From Spirochaetaceae bacterium (lineage in GTDB: Bacteria > Spirochaetota > Spirochaetia > DSM-27196 > SKKC01), in the NCBI GenBank assembly GCA_007694005.1, contig RECN01000063.1, positions 1 through 64,000 of the forward strand: DNA of 64,000 nt, read 5' to 3'. Below, piece after piece: positions 28,056-37,044 of the stretch (positions are counted from its first letter, which is position 1; each line of letters starts with the position of its first letter). Under the pieces are notes generated by a model. That model was not told the DNA's origin and searched no databases. It saw only the letters and a program-made list of their open reading frames with translations. Made by a program: the position numbers and the translations under genes.

Positions 28056-28147
28056 AAAAGCCTCCTACATATGGCTTTGTGTGGTTATATCCCGAAACAG
28101 ACTGCAACGCAGCAGGCATCGGGATCCTCTACAGTTTCACCACCAAA

Positions 28148-28166
28148 TATCCTATTCCGAAGGATA
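28148..28166 (-). repeat. Small stem-loop between permease and binding-protein genes
   Basis: TATCCT (28148-28153) and AGGATA (28161-28166) can form a 6-bp stem with a 7-base loop in the intercistronic region. Such stems often stabilise the mRNA or tune the level of the binding protein relative to the permease. No T-run is present. Confidence 0.35.
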
Positions 28167-28189
28167 AATGGCAAGTCAGATCTCAAATA

Positions 28190-29053
28190 TCAGCTCGCTT
28201 TCCTGTCCTGTGCCGCAATTTTCTGCGTGACCCGGTCCAGAATCATCGCAAGGATGACGACCGCGAGGCCGGCTGCGAATCCGTCGCCAGGGCGAAGGCG
28301 CTGAATTGCACGCCATACTTCACCACCAAGACCACCCGCACCGATCATGGACGCGATAACGACCATGGACAGCGCGAGCATGATAGTCTGGTTGATACCG
28401 GCCATGACCGTCGGTAGCGACAGTGGAAGCTGCAGCTTGACCAGCTTCTGATAGGTTGTTGACCCGAACGAATCAGCTGCTTCGACCAGTTCCTTGTCGA
28501 TCTGGCGAATACCGAGCGCGGTAAGGCGTATCGTCGGCGGGATCGAAAAGATAACTGTCGACATGATGGCCGACGTAGCCCCGAGGCCGAAAAACGGAAT
28601 CGCGGGTATCAGATACACGAATGCCGGCATGGTCTGCATGAAGTCAAGAATCGGTTTTACGATAAGAAAGAACCGATCGCTGAGGCCAGCGACGATACCG
28701 AGCGGAAGGCCCATGGCTACGGCCAGAATGGTGGCAAAGAAGACCAGTACGAGCGTCGAAACCATGGCTCCCCAGAGCCCGATGTTCCAGATAAACAGAA
28801 ATCCCAGGAACGAACCGATCGCGATGCGTCTACCCGCGATAGCCCAGGCTATACCAACCAGCACAAGTATCAGAACGATGGGCGGAAGCGTATCGAGGAA
28901 GCCGGTGATCCCGCGTATACCGTTGCGGAACACCGTCGACACCGCCCGGGTCGCGGTAGAAAGAAGTGTCGTAAGCACACTCAGTATTGATTCGATCCAG
29001 TCAGAAAGGGGTACCTGGGGTATTATGTCTCCCATTAATTCGCGTGTTCCCAT
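28190..29053 (-). CDS. Glycine betaine ABC transporter permease
   Basis: A 287-residue inner-membrane permease (ProW/OpuAB type) with about six or seven hydrophobic helices. The cytoplasmic EAA loop is EAADSFGSTTYQKLVKLQLPLSLPTVMAGIN, where the ATPase docks. The N-terminal ~50 residues are amphipathic, as in ProW. The start codon lies one base after the stop of the ATPase gene, so the two are translationally coupled. Confidence 0.93.
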   Translation of the reverse strand: MGTRELMGDIIPQVPLSDWIESILSVLTTLLSTATRAVSTVFRNGIRGITGFLDTLPPIVLILVLVGIAWAIAGRRIAIGSFLGFLFIWNIGLWGAMVSTLVLVFFATILAVAMGLPLGIVAGLSDRFFLIVKPILDFMQTMPAFVYLIPAIPFFGLGATSAIMSTVIFSIPPTIRLTALGIRQIDKELVEAADSFGSTTYQKLVKLQLPLSLPTVMAGINQTIMLALSMVVIASMIGAGGLGGEVWRAIQRLRPGDGFAAGLAVVILAMILDRVTQKIAAQDRKAS

Positions 29054-29054
29054 A

Positions 29055-30368
29055 TCAGTTATTCTCCTTATCGGCTTCGTCGGAAGCAGCCTCGTTGTTT
29101 GACCCCGGGGTCAATACCTTGCTCGCAAGCTCCGACGGCTCGTCAATGGACGTGGAATCTGAATGAGATTCTGCGAGGGCTGCAAGGATAGATCCGCGTA
29201 CAATCACACCTTTGAAGTGGTGATCCTCGTCCACGACGGCGATCGGGTTTCCGCTTTCGACCATAGGGAAGAGCGTACGCACCGGCTGATCGAGCGGCAC
29301 CGAAAGGACCGAATCACGGTCGGTTACCTGGTCAAGCCACTTATCTTCGTTCTTGGCCGCCTGCGCTGCCTTGTCTGCGGTCAGATGGCCTACAAGCTCG
29401 CCGCTGCTTTTGACGACGAACATCCCACTCAGGCCGTGTTCCTTCATCTTCCGGAGGGCAACTCTCGGTCCATCCTTCACGAACGCGACAGGAGAGTGAA
29501 TCTTCATGACATCCTGCGCGGTAAGAACCTTCGTGATGTCAACGTTCGCGACGAATCGCTGAACGTACTCGTCGGCCGGATTCGTGAGTATCTCCTCGGG
29601 CGTCCCGATCTGTACTACATATCCATCTTTCATGAGGACGATGCGGTCGCCCATCTTCAGCGCTTCGTCAAGATCGTGTGTGATAAACAGGATGGTCTTG
29701 CGGACTCTGTCGTTCAGAGCGATCAGCTCATCCTGCATATCCGAGCGAATCAGCGGGTCAAGCGCGCTGAAGGCCTCGTCCATGAGCAGGATATCGGGAT
29801 CAACACTCAAGGCACGCGCGAGACCTACCCGCTGTTTCATGCCGCCGGAGAGGTTCTCCGGGTAATAGTCGCCCCACCCGTCGAGACCGACGAGTTTCAG
29901 CGCCGTTTCGGCTTTTTCCCTTCGCACCTCTTTATCAACACCCTGTATTTCGAGCCCGTACTCAACGTTCTCAATGACTCTTCGGTGAGGGAAAAGCGCG
30001 AAGCTCTGAAAAACCATCGAAAACTTCTTGCGACGAACTTCGCGAAGTTCGTCGTCGTTGAGTTTTGTAATGTCAACATCGTCGATGAGAATTTCGCCTG
30101 CAGTCGGATCCATGATGCGGTTTACGCATCTGATCAGCGTACTCTTTCCCGACCCCGAAAGCCCCATAACAACGAGGGTTTCGCCTTCGTACACGTCGAA
30201 GGAGACGTTAGACACACCGACTGCCAGTTTGGTTTTTTCAAGGATCTCATCCTTACTGAGGCCCTTCTTCGAAAGCTCCACCCCACGTGCGGCGTTCTTT
30301 CCAAATACCTTATATACGTTTCGAAGGCTGATCTTAACGTTCGCCTTCTCCGAATTGTTATCAGACAT
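29055..30368 (-). CDS. Glycine betaine ABC transporter ATPase with CBS domains
   Basis: A 437-residue ProV/OpuAA-type ATPase. Walker A is GLSGSGKST, the Q-loop follows in MVFQSFALFPHR, the signature is LSGGMKQR and Walker B is ILLMDEAFSALD. After the nucleotide-binding domain (about 1-280) comes a CBS pair (about 285-405), which in OpuA senses ionic strength or cyclic di-nucleotide, then a Ser/Glu-rich tail. First gene of the uptake operon, with AAAGGA upstream of the ATG. The transporter supports life at changing salinity. Confidence 0.95.
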   Translation of the reverse strand: MSDNNSEKANVKISLRNVYKVFGKNAARGVELSKKGLSKDEILEKTKLAVGVSNVSFDVYEGETLVVMGLSGSGKSTLIRCVNRIMDPTAGEILIDDVDITKLNDDELREVRRKKFSMVFQSFALFPHRRVIENVEYGLEIQGVDKEVRREKAETALKLVGLDGWGDYYPENLSGGMKQRVGLARALSVDPDILLMDEAFSALDPLIRSDMQDELIALNDRVRKTILFITHDLDEALKMGDRIVLMKDGYVVQIGTPEEILTNPADEYVQRFVANVDITKVLTAQDVMKIHSPVAFVKDGPRVALRKMKEHGLSGMFVVKSSGELVGHLTADKAAQAAKNEDKWLDQVTDRDSVLSVPLDQPVRTLFPMVESGNPIAVVDEDHHFKGVIVRGSILAALAESHSDSTSIDEPSELASKVLTPGSNNEAASDEADKENN

Positions 30369-30561
30369 ATTTTTTCCTTTCCGAGACGTGCAGTATCCCG
30401 TTCAATACGAGAGAAGCAGACACGAACCGCCCGAGCGCGCAATACCGTGTCACTGAAGCTGAAAAACATCATATACCGCTCAAAAACAGCAGATGACTCC
30501 GATCGCGAGACGACCAAAGTGCGTATCCGCATGAGTGGTGCACAGGTGTATTGTGTTAACT
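30369..30561 (-). other. Long 5' leader of the glycine betaine operon
   Basis: About 190 bases lie between the predicted transcription start (near 30561) and the ATG at 30368. No gene fits here. I saw no riboswitch class I could name; a salt- or di-nucleotide-responsive leader is possible. Confidence 0.35.
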
Positions 30562-30567
30562 GAAGTT

Positions 30568-30596
30568 ATACTATCTATTTATTTTGGTATTGTCAA
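30568..30596 (-). promoter_or_regulatory. Promoter of the glycine betaine transporter operon
   Basis: On the minus strand a perfect TTGACA (30596-30591), a 17-base spacer and TAGTAT (30573-30568) lie in a markedly AT-rich stretch. One of the best sigma-70-like promoters in the window. Confidence 0.75.
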
Positions 30597-30689
30597 ATTA
30601 CGCATCATAATCTTTCGTACACCAATCAGTCGGTCTGTTCCAGAGATTGCTGATTACCCCAAGCGTGTCGCGTGTGCTACTATCGCCGC

Positions 30690-31289
30690 ATGCGAGTAAT
30701 GTGCCTTGATCTTGAAGGAGTCCTGTATCCCGAGGTATGGATTGCTGTAGCGAAGCATTTCGATAATGCCGACCTGAAAGTGACAACACGCGAGATCCCC
30801 GACTACGATGAACTCATGAAACACAGACTCTCCGTGCTGCGTACCGCCGGTATCGGCATGCGCGAGATCACCACGGTACTGAACGGCTTGAGCCCGCTCG
30901 ACGGCGCCGTCTCGTTTCTGCAAACGCTCAGAGCCTCTCTACCCGTGATTATTCTCTCTGACACCTTCGAACAGTTTTCGGTGTCCATTGCACGACAGCT
31001 GAACTACCCGGTAATCCTCTGCAACAGACTCGAAGTACAGGACAACGTCGTCACCGGCTATTCCCTGCGGCAGACCGACGGTAAACGGCGTGCGGTCGAA
31101 GGCTTCAAGACAATGAACCTCGAGGTTTTCGCCGCTGGCGACAGCTATAACGACCTCTCCATGATTCTTGCAGCCGACCGTGGAGCGCTGTTTCGGGCGC
31201 CTGACAGGATAATCGCGGATCATCCCGACATTCCCTCGTACATTGACTACTCCGAACTGCTTGACTGGGCCGGCCTGCACAGCAGCTGA
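30690..31289 (+). CDS. thrH: ThrH-like phosphoserine phosphatase/homoserine phosphotransferase
   Basis: A 199-residue HAD-superfamily enzyme. The N-terminus CLDLEGVLYPEVWIAVA matches ThrH, with the nucleophilic aspartate D7 and the general acid-base E9 in DLEGV; motif III is GDSYND. ThrH from Pseudomonas dephosphorylates phosphoserine and can transfer phosphate to homoserine, linking serine and threonine synthesis. The ATG at 30690 is chosen from the family start; an in-frame GTG lies upstream. TACTAT at 30678-30683 sits six bases before it, suggesting a leaderless mRNA, though no good -35 was found. Confidence 0.88.
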   Translation: MRVMCLDLEGVLYPEVWIAVAKHFDNADLKVTTREIPDYDELMKHRLSVLRTAGIGMREITTVLNGLSPLDGAVSFLQTLRASLPVIILSDTFEQFSVSIARQLNYPVILCNRLEVQDNVVTGYSLRQTDGKRRAVEGFKTMNLEVFAAGDSYNDLSMILAADRGALFRAPDRIIADHPDIPSYIDYSELLDWAGLHSS

Positions 31290-31331
31290 ACAGGGAGACA
31301 TTTGACGACGAGCCCTTGTTATGTACGATTA

Positions 31332-31400
31332 ATGTCGACGATACCCCTGCTTCACGAGTATGTTCGTGCCATGCAGGAACTGAACAGGCGTAAGAACTGA
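31332..31400 (+). CDS. Possible 22-residue small protein or leader peptide
   Basis: ATG at 31332 opens a 22-codon frame (MSTIPLLHEYVRAMQELNRR then KN) whose TGA is directly followed by the ATG of the receiver-Hpt gene. TTGACG at 31303 and AT-rich sequence before the ATG could be a promoter. Placement suggests translational coupling, but the frame is short enough to be chance. Confidence 0.25.
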   Translation: MSTIPLLHEYVRAMQELNRRKN

Positions 31401-32186
31401 ATGGAAATACACGCAGACGTACTTCTCGTCGACGATAACGCAATAAACCAGCTCGTGGCACAGCAGATTCTCAAGAAAGCAGGCTACACCTGTGAGGTGG
31501 TGTCCAGCGGGGAAGAAGCGATCTCACGACTCGGGCGGGAACGATATCGACTCATTCTCATGGATGTGCAGATGCCCGGGCTCGACGGCATAGAGACTAC
31601 CCGTCGCATACGATCCTTTCCGGACGAACAGCCGAACGCCGACGTCCCCATCATAGCCATGACCGCGTATACCACTGCCGAGGACCGGGAAAGCTGTAAA
31701 AGCGCCGGTATGAACGACTACATGACCAAGCCTCTGCAGCTTGACCATTTCCTCACGACGGTCAGGGAGCATCTGGACGGTTCGGGCCCGTCGGCCTCCG
31801 GAAACCAGGAGGACACACCGGATGACCAGGATGAACATCGTCCGGCCAGTTTTGACCTTGACGATGCTCTGGCGCGGACAGGACGCGACCGCGAGCTGAT
31901 CGAACGGACTGTCACCATGTTCCTGAACAGCGCCGCAGAGCGTGTTCGCAGTATCGCCGCTGCGTGTGCCCGGGAAGACTTTCAGAAGGCGCGCGATCTT
32001 GCACACAATCTGCACGGAGCAGCCCTGAATGTTTCGGCCCGAAATCTCGCCCGTATCGCCACACGCATTGAACAGGCCTCACGCGCCGGGGATTGTATTC
32101 AGGCAACGGACGCGGTGGGGGACCTTGAACACGAGCTTGAGCGTGTCCGGACAGCGGTCAAAGACAGCGGCCTTTTACAGACCTGA
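31401..32186 (+). CDS. Response-regulator receiver fused to a histidine phosphotransfer domain
   Basis: A 261-residue signalling protein. The receiver domain (about 5-125) has the acidic pair in VDDN, the phosphoacceptor aspartate in LMDVQMPG and the conserved lysine in TKPL. A linker rich in Asp, Gln and Pro leads to an Hpt domain (about 150-255) with the phosphoacceptor His in AHNLHGAA. There is no output domain, so it is a phosphorelay intermediate resembling the detached C-terminus of a hybrid kinase; the kinase is not in the window. It ends 16 bases before a convergent gene. The ribosome-binding site is weak. Confidence 0.87.
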   Translation: MEIHADVLLVDDNAINQLVAQQILKKAGYTCEVVSSGEEAISRLGRERYRLILMDVQMPGLDGIETTRRIRSFPDEQPNADVPIIAMTAYTTAEDRESCKSAGMNDYMTKPLQLDHFLTTVREHLDGSGPSASGNQEDTPDDQDEHRPASFDLDDALARTGRDRELIERTVTMFLNSAAERVRSIAAACAREDFQKARDLAHNLHGAALNVSARNLARIATRIEQASRAGDCIQATDAVGDLEHELERVRTAVKDSGLLQT

Positions 32187-32202
32187 GCACCCGTCCTCTG
32201 TT

Positions 32203-34281
32203 TCATCGGCCCCGGAAGACTTCGTCGAGTATGTGGCGGGTGATCCCGTACAGGGGAGGAACTCCCTCCGAAACCTGCAGCCGGCTCGATAACGCGAGAT
32301 CATGCTGTAGCGGAAGATCGGACACATAGTAGAAAAAGCGCAGATCGACGTCCCGGGAAACGACCCCAAGTTCCATGGACTCGAGCACCTGCCGGTAATA
32401 ATAGGTCCCTTCCATTTCGAGTCCGATGCACTGTCTGATCCGGCGGTAAAAGTTCAGCATGACGCGGTTCTGCAGAAGCGTACCGTCTACCGTGAGTATA
32501 GGGCCACGATGTACCGTGTGTGCAGGTACGCGCTCCTGCAGACGCTTCCAGGGGAAATCCGGCCGGTCGGGAACCGGCTGGAACAGATCTCCGGACTGCT
32601 CGATAAAAGCGGTTGGCTCAAGGATATCGCCCCGTTTGCCGACGAGTGCCCCGGCTTTTCCGAGGAAGTTGATACTCGACACGTTACGGCCGAAGAGCAG
32701 GAGCAGATTCCGCATTATGTGCTCGGCCTGCTCTCCGAATGCGTAATCAATGTTAACGAGGACGATGCGGCGTTCGGCAGTGGGTTTCCGTATGCCCGGG
32801 TCGATCTCGTCCGCGAAAAGGCGCGAAACATCAATCAACTGAACCTGTATCCCCGTCGAAGCGGTACTGCGCAGGCGATATATTCCGGCGCTGTCGGCGA
32901 CGCGGTGGGCATCCTCGGCTTCCTCGGGATGTGCGAGAAAATACGAGCGCGCAGCCGAATACATGCGATCGTATGAGTCCGTCCACGCTGCCTCGTAGAG
33001 TTCCGGCTCATGCTCCTGAGCCCACTGCTCGAGGGCGGTGCCTTTTCGCCGGTACCAGGGGTTCAGACAGTTCGTTACTGAGTGTGTGTTGCTGCTGATG
33101 ATGTGAACTTCAACGTCGTCGGGCAGCAGGGCCGGAGGATGACCCAGCAACTGCCCGGCAGCCTGTGCGACCTGCGATGCCCAGAGTTCGGCTCGCCTGC
33201 TGTTATACGTGTTTGCGCCACGCCGGACATCGATACCGAACATCTCCCGATGACGCACGATCTCGAACAGGCGTCGCGCGGTGTCTTCCGGCCAGACTCT
33301 GGTGATACCGGCTGCCTCCTCCTCGCTGAACGGCAGCGCAGCCAGCAGTTCGTGCAGCGGCGGGTGATCACCGGACGAAAGATAGCTCGAGAGAGCTTCG
33401 AGACACGCAGGGGTACTCAGTCGTTTGCGGATCTTCTTCGCTTCGACTGCGTAGGTGCAGAGGCAGGTCACAAAATCAATAAGATCGGAAACACCGTTTC
33501 TGAGCAGAACGAGGTTCTTTCCCGGCACCATTTCCCATACCTCGCGCCGACGGGCTGAGGTCTCCACCTGGGGGAAGTACTGGTCCGGTGTACTGTAAGC
33601 GCCGACGAGATTGTCGGTCAGGAGCAGAGCGAACGTGCGCGTAATGTTGTCGGGGAGTCGCCGCACCGCGTACGAGAGGCCCGACACGTCAATGACCGTA
33701 GGGTTCGCAGCTCCAGGATGCAGCGCGGGTTCAAGCGACTCATACAGAGGTAAGAGGCGCCGGACGACGAGATAGCCGTTGGTGACGTCCCTGAACAGCT
33801 GGGCCTTGAACCGCTCGAAGGCCGCAAAGATCCCCTGACGATCACGAAGAAGCGTGCCGAGCCCCTGGGCAAATGCACTCGAAACGTTCAGAAGGCCAAT
33901 AAACACGTCTCCGGGGATGCGATACGACCAGGTATCGGTCGTACTGAGTACATTGTAGGTCCGCGGGCAGTCAAAGACCGACTCCCATTCACCAAAATAG
34001 TGCCCCTCTTCTACGGTGCTGATAACTCTCGGAAGGCGACTTCTCTTGTCCAGATCCTGCGGCGACTGTATGGAAGCGGTACCCCCTCCGAGGAGGTACA
34101 CCCAGGTATCGGTCGCGCCCTGCTCTATGATCATATCTCCCGCGCGGTAGGTGCACCGTTCCATGCTGTCGAGTAATCCCAGTCGTTCCGTACCGTTCAG
34201 AAAACGGAATGGAATGACCGCTTCGAGAAGTGCAGACTTTTCTCTATCCGAGCCGGCGTCCCCGCGCTGTTGTACATTCAT
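32203..34281 (-). CDS. Cyclic-nucleotide-binding protein with nucleoside-phosphorylase-like C-terminus
   Basis: A 692-residue protein with an unusual layout. Residues about 22-145 are a Crp-type cyclic-nucleotide-binding domain with the phosphate-binding cassette FGEWESVFDCPRTY. A long helical middle region (about 150-490) is unrecognised. Residues about 505-690 resemble the PNP/UDP-phosphorylase/MTAN fold: NIDYAFGEQAEHIM, FLGKAGALVGKRGDI, the substrate-site motif GLEMEG at 620-625 and a late SD at 654-655 where these enzymes have their catalytic Asp. I infer a nucleotide-regulated nucleoside-processing or base-sensing protein. It lies five bases after the 322-residue unknown gene. Confidence 0.7.
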   Translation of the reverse strand: MNVQQRGDAGSDREKSALLEAVIPFRFLNGTERLGLLDSMERCTYRAGDMIIEQGATDTWVYLLGGGTASIQSPQDLDKRSRLPRVISTVEEGHYFGEWESVFDCPRTYNVLSTTDTWSYRIPGDVFIGLLNVSSAFAQGLGTLLRDRQGIFAAFERFKAQLFRDVTNGYLVVRRLLPLYESLEPALHPGAANPTVIDVSGLSYAVRRLPDNITRTFALLLTDNLVGAYSTPDQYFPQVETSARRREVWEMVPGKNLVLLRNGVSDLIDFVTCLCTYAVEAKKIRKRLSTPACLEALSSYLSSGDHPPLHELLAALPFSEEEAAGITRVWPEDTARRLFEIVRHREMFGIDVRRGANTYNSRRAELWASQVAQAAGQLLGHPPALLPDDVEVHIISSNTHSVTNCLNPWYRRKGTALEQWAQEHEPELYEAAWTDSYDRMYSAARSYFLAHPEEAEDAHRVADSAGIYRLRSTASTGIQVQLIDVSRLFADEIDPGIRKPTAERRIVLVNIDYAFGEQAEHIMRNLLLLFGRNVSSINFLGKAGALVGKRGDILEPTAFIEQSGDLFQPVPDRPDFPWKRLQERVPAHTVHRGPILTVDGTLLQNRVMLNFYRRIRQCIGLEMEGTYYYRQVLESMELGVVSRDVDLRFFYYVSDLPLQHDLALSSRLQVSEGVPPLYGITRHILDEVFRGR

Positions 34282-34286
34282 ACACG

Positions 34287-35255
34287 CTACCCCTGCGGGG
34301 ATATTACTACAGATGGTGCCCTGAGGAGGACCTGAGTCACAGCCGTATCGAGGCGTTCGATGGCGGCTCTATAGGTAGCGTGTTCGGTCATACGGAATAC
34401 ATCATCCTCGAAATAAACTCCCTGCCGGTTCACCCAGCCGAACAGCGGATTCTGAATAACTCCGAGCAATGCTTCTGTATCTATACCGCTGCGACTGCAG
34501 TAGCGTGCAAAGCCCAGATCCTCGACGGGATGAGGCGAGCCGTTACCGTCGACAAGATATCCAAGGCCGTCCAGAATCTGCTCGAAGGGACCGCGCGAAT
34601 AATGGAAGATCCGATTGAGCGGAAGGCGCGGATTCACGAGTCCGGCATCAATAATCTGCTCGTACATTTCCTGTACGAGCTCCTCGAAGTAGCTGTACCC
34701 GACACGGGATCGAAAGAGCATCACGGCAATGTCGGTACCACGATTGTTCTTGTGCAATACGGCCGGAATGTCGGAGGCAACGACCCAGGCTTCGTCCAGG
34801 TGTTTAAGGGTCTGACCTGCGATGATGCAGATCTGCGACTCGTCGACCCAACGCGCAAACATACCCTCAGGTTCCATCTGAAGCACATGAAGGGCCTCAA
34901 AGGCCCCGAGAATATTCGCTGTTTCGAAAGACTCTCCAGTCTGTGACTCAAAGGCGGTCTGCATCCACGGCGTGAACGCCTGTTTCCCATGAACGGCAAA
35001 GTGAAGCTTATGACGGTAGTGCTTCTCGACAACGTGCTGCTCGAGCATGTATTCGCCAGGGAGGTTCGCCATGTACACGAGATCGAGGCCGTTATGATAG
35101 GCGGGACACTGCTTTATGACCCGCATAAGGCGGCTCTCTACCTCCACCCCGTTCGTCTCAGGTCGGAGATAAATGAATATGTCTTCCGCCTCGGGTCCGT
35201 CTGCGGGTCCGGTATACGGCACCAGGACGGTCGGGGCCTGATCTGCATGCGGCAC
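34287..35255 (-). CDS. Unknown protein paired with the cyclic-nucleotide-binding protein
   Basis: A 322-residue, apparently cytoplasmic protein. No signal peptide, membrane helix or known catalytic motif is visible. Mixed alpha/beta composition with segments such as DIFIYLRPETNGVEVESRLM, GMFARWVDESQICIIAGQ and RGPFEQILDGLGYLVDGNG. The five-base spacing to the next gene implies co-translation with the cyclic-nucleotide-binding protein and probably a shared job. It follows pheT by about 50 bases on the same strand, so it may also receive pheST transcripts. Confidence 0.65.
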   Translation of the reverse strand: MPHADQAPTVLVPYTGPADGPEAEDIFIYLRPETNGVEVESRLMRVIKQCPAYHNGLDLVYMANLPGEYMLEQHVVEKHYRHKLHFAVHGKQAFTPWMQTAFESQTGESFETANILGAFEALHVLQMEPEGMFARWVDESQICIIAGQTLKHLDEAWVVASDIPAVLHKNNRGTDIAVMLFRSRVGYSYFEELVQEMYEQIIDAGLVNPRLPLNRIFHYSRGPFEQILDGLGYLVDGNGSPHPVEDLGFARYCSRSGIDTEALLGVIQNPLFGWVNRQGVYFEDDVFRMTEHATYRAAIERLDTAVTQVLLRAPSVVISPQG

Positions 35256-35304
35256 GACTGCACCACTCCGGTACTTGTGTGAATACGCCGACTGTCCCTC
35301 TTAA

Positions 35305-37041
35305 TTATACTCCGGATTCACGCGAGAGCAAGGAGCCGATATTCAGCTCCGCAGCAGTCGTCGGCATACTTATACCCCAGTTCTCAAGGACCTGCGGGTG
35401 TAACTCACCCATAATGCCTGCTATCCGTCCCGCGACACGTATCTTCGCACAGCGACCGGCGATAAAACGCGAATCATCCGCCGCCTCATAACGCGCGTCG
35501 ATGTTCAGGAAATAGAGCATGGTATTCACTTTATCGCGTACGGTATTGAACGTTGATTCGACATCCGACAGGACGAGACCCAGCACATCGTCCGTCCGTG
35601 TTCCGCTGGAATCGGCGGCATCACGCACGGCGACTTTTCCGACCTCGAATATCAGATGCGGATAAACCGCGTGGGCGGAAACGGCCTCAGCAGAAAGGAG
35701 CGACGGCAAGACCGAAGGTCGCACATACTCATAGTTTTCGCTCATGGGATTCTGTATGCGCACCATGGCGGAATCATAGGCGTCGGACTCGTCGGTTGCG
35801 ACCGGCTGCATGCGGTCGAGATAGTCGCGACGCGAGCCTAAGTAGTTGAAGACCATTTCCTGAAAGCCAAGACCGACAAGGACCGTTTTTACGTCCCGGG
35901 ACAGAACCTCGACCGCGGTCAGACGCCCGACCGTGAAGTCCTGAAGCATGGTCGGCTCGAAGTTGCCCATGCCGTAGCCGATCATGATGTCCTCGGCGAT
36001 ATCGACGGGATGCAGAAAGTCGTTCCGGTACGGTGGCGGCTGCACACGAACGCTGCCCCCGGTCTCCGCTGCAATGCAGCCCATGCGGCCGAGCAGCCGA
36101 ACACAGTCCCCGGCAGTGAGCGATACCCCGAGCCACTTCGACGCAAAGGCTGGCTCGATTTCGACCGGGGTCTGGAAGTACTGCGGTGTCACGACCGTCG
36201 TTCCGGCAGGAGTATCGTAAGGATACTCGATGCAGACCGGCTCAATCGTGAATCCGGCGTCCGCAAGATCGCAGGCAACGATGGAGCACGCAAGATGCAG
36301 TACGCTCTGATCCGTTCCCGTAAGCTCGATGAAAAGCGAACTGTCACCGACTTCGACGGCACCGAGACGGGCGCTGTTGATGACAGGGGGAAAGCTGAGA
36401 GCGTCCCCGCCAGCGTCTTCGAGGTAGGGCATCTTCGGAAAGTCAGCCACAATATGCCCGAAATCGCGCCCTTTTGGATGCTCGGTGATCATCTGTCGCA
36501 GGCTCATGGCGCGTTCCTCGGCGAGCGGTATGAACTGCGTCGCGTCGGGATCTGCCGCCCGGTACGAGACAGGGAACTGCATGAGATCACTGCGATATAT
36601 GCCCATCGCAACGGCCCGCCGCTTCTGCCCGTAATTCCAGCAGAGTTTTTCCTGGGTCTGAATGATGTCGTTGAGCGTCGACTCATCGATCGAGGGGCCG
36701 CGTGCGACGAAACCTGCAATGTATGGCCGAATATCCTTCAGACCTGCATCGACCTGCACTACCCGGCTGCCGCATTCTTTCGGTGCGTCGGTGGTACTGA
36801 AAAAGTCATACTCGGAAATGGCCCCACCGCGGTACACGCGAAGCTGTCGGCCAAGTCCCGCAGTCGACCAGAGGTCAGGCCTGTTCGTGTCGTTCAGCTC
36901 GATTTTCAGAAGCCCGTGTTCGTCTTCCCATTCATCGACCTCTGCCTTCGCGACGGAAAGCTGTTCTTCCAGCACGTCGTTCTGCAGTCTTTCTCCGATG
37001 TATGTGTCCAGTGCGTTTCTGTACAACTCGATTTTTGGCAT
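35305..37041 (-). CDS. pheT: Phenylalanyl-tRNA synthetase beta subunit, archaeal/eukaryotic type
   Basis: A 578-residue beta subunit. Ordinary bacterial PheT is about 800 residues with N-terminal EMAP-like and C-terminal anticodon-binding (FDX-ACB) domains; this one is short and matches the archaeal/eukaryotic form (MPKIELYRNALDTYIGERL, IELNDTNRPDLWSTAGLGRQLR, PPYRNDFLHPVDIAEDIMIGYG). Spirochaetes are known to have this type. It forms the alpha2-beta2 enzyme with the gene just upstream (3-base gap). The B3/B4 editing domain lies in the N-terminal half. Confidence 0.93.
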   Translation of the reverse strand: MPKIELYRNALDTYIGERLQNDVLEEQLSVAKAEVDEWEDEHGLLKIELNDTNRPDLWSTAGLGRQLRVYRGGAISEYDFFSTTDAPKECGSRVVQVDAGLKDIRPYIAGFVARGPSIDESTLNDIIQTQEKLCWNYGQKRRAVAMGIYRSDLMQFPVSYRAADPDATQFIPLAEERAMSLRQMITEHPKGRDFGHIVADFPKMPYLEDAGGDALSFPPVINSARLGAVEVGDSSLFIELTGTDQSVLHLACSIVACDLADAGFTIEPVCIEYPYDTPAGTTVVTPQYFQTPVEIEPAFASKWLGVSLTAGDCVRLLGRMGCIAAETGGSVRVQPPPYRNDFLHPVDIAEDIMIGYGMGNFEPTMLQDFTVGRLTAVEVLSRDVKTVLVGLGFQEMVFNYLGSRRDYLDRMQPVATDESDAYDSAMVRIQNPMSENYEYVRPSVLPSLLSAEAVSAHAVYPHLIFEVGKVAVRDAADSSGTRTDDVLGLVLSDVESTFNTVRDKVNTMLYFLNIDARYEAADDSRFIAGRCAKIRVAGRIAGIMGELHPQVLENWGISMPTTAAELNIGSLLSRESGV

Positions 37042-37044
37042 TGC

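Noticed and set aside
30369-30561. c-di-AMP (ydaO) riboswitch in the glycine betaine leader
   Set aside because: Plausible by function, but I could not align the leader with the conserved core, so I do not call it.
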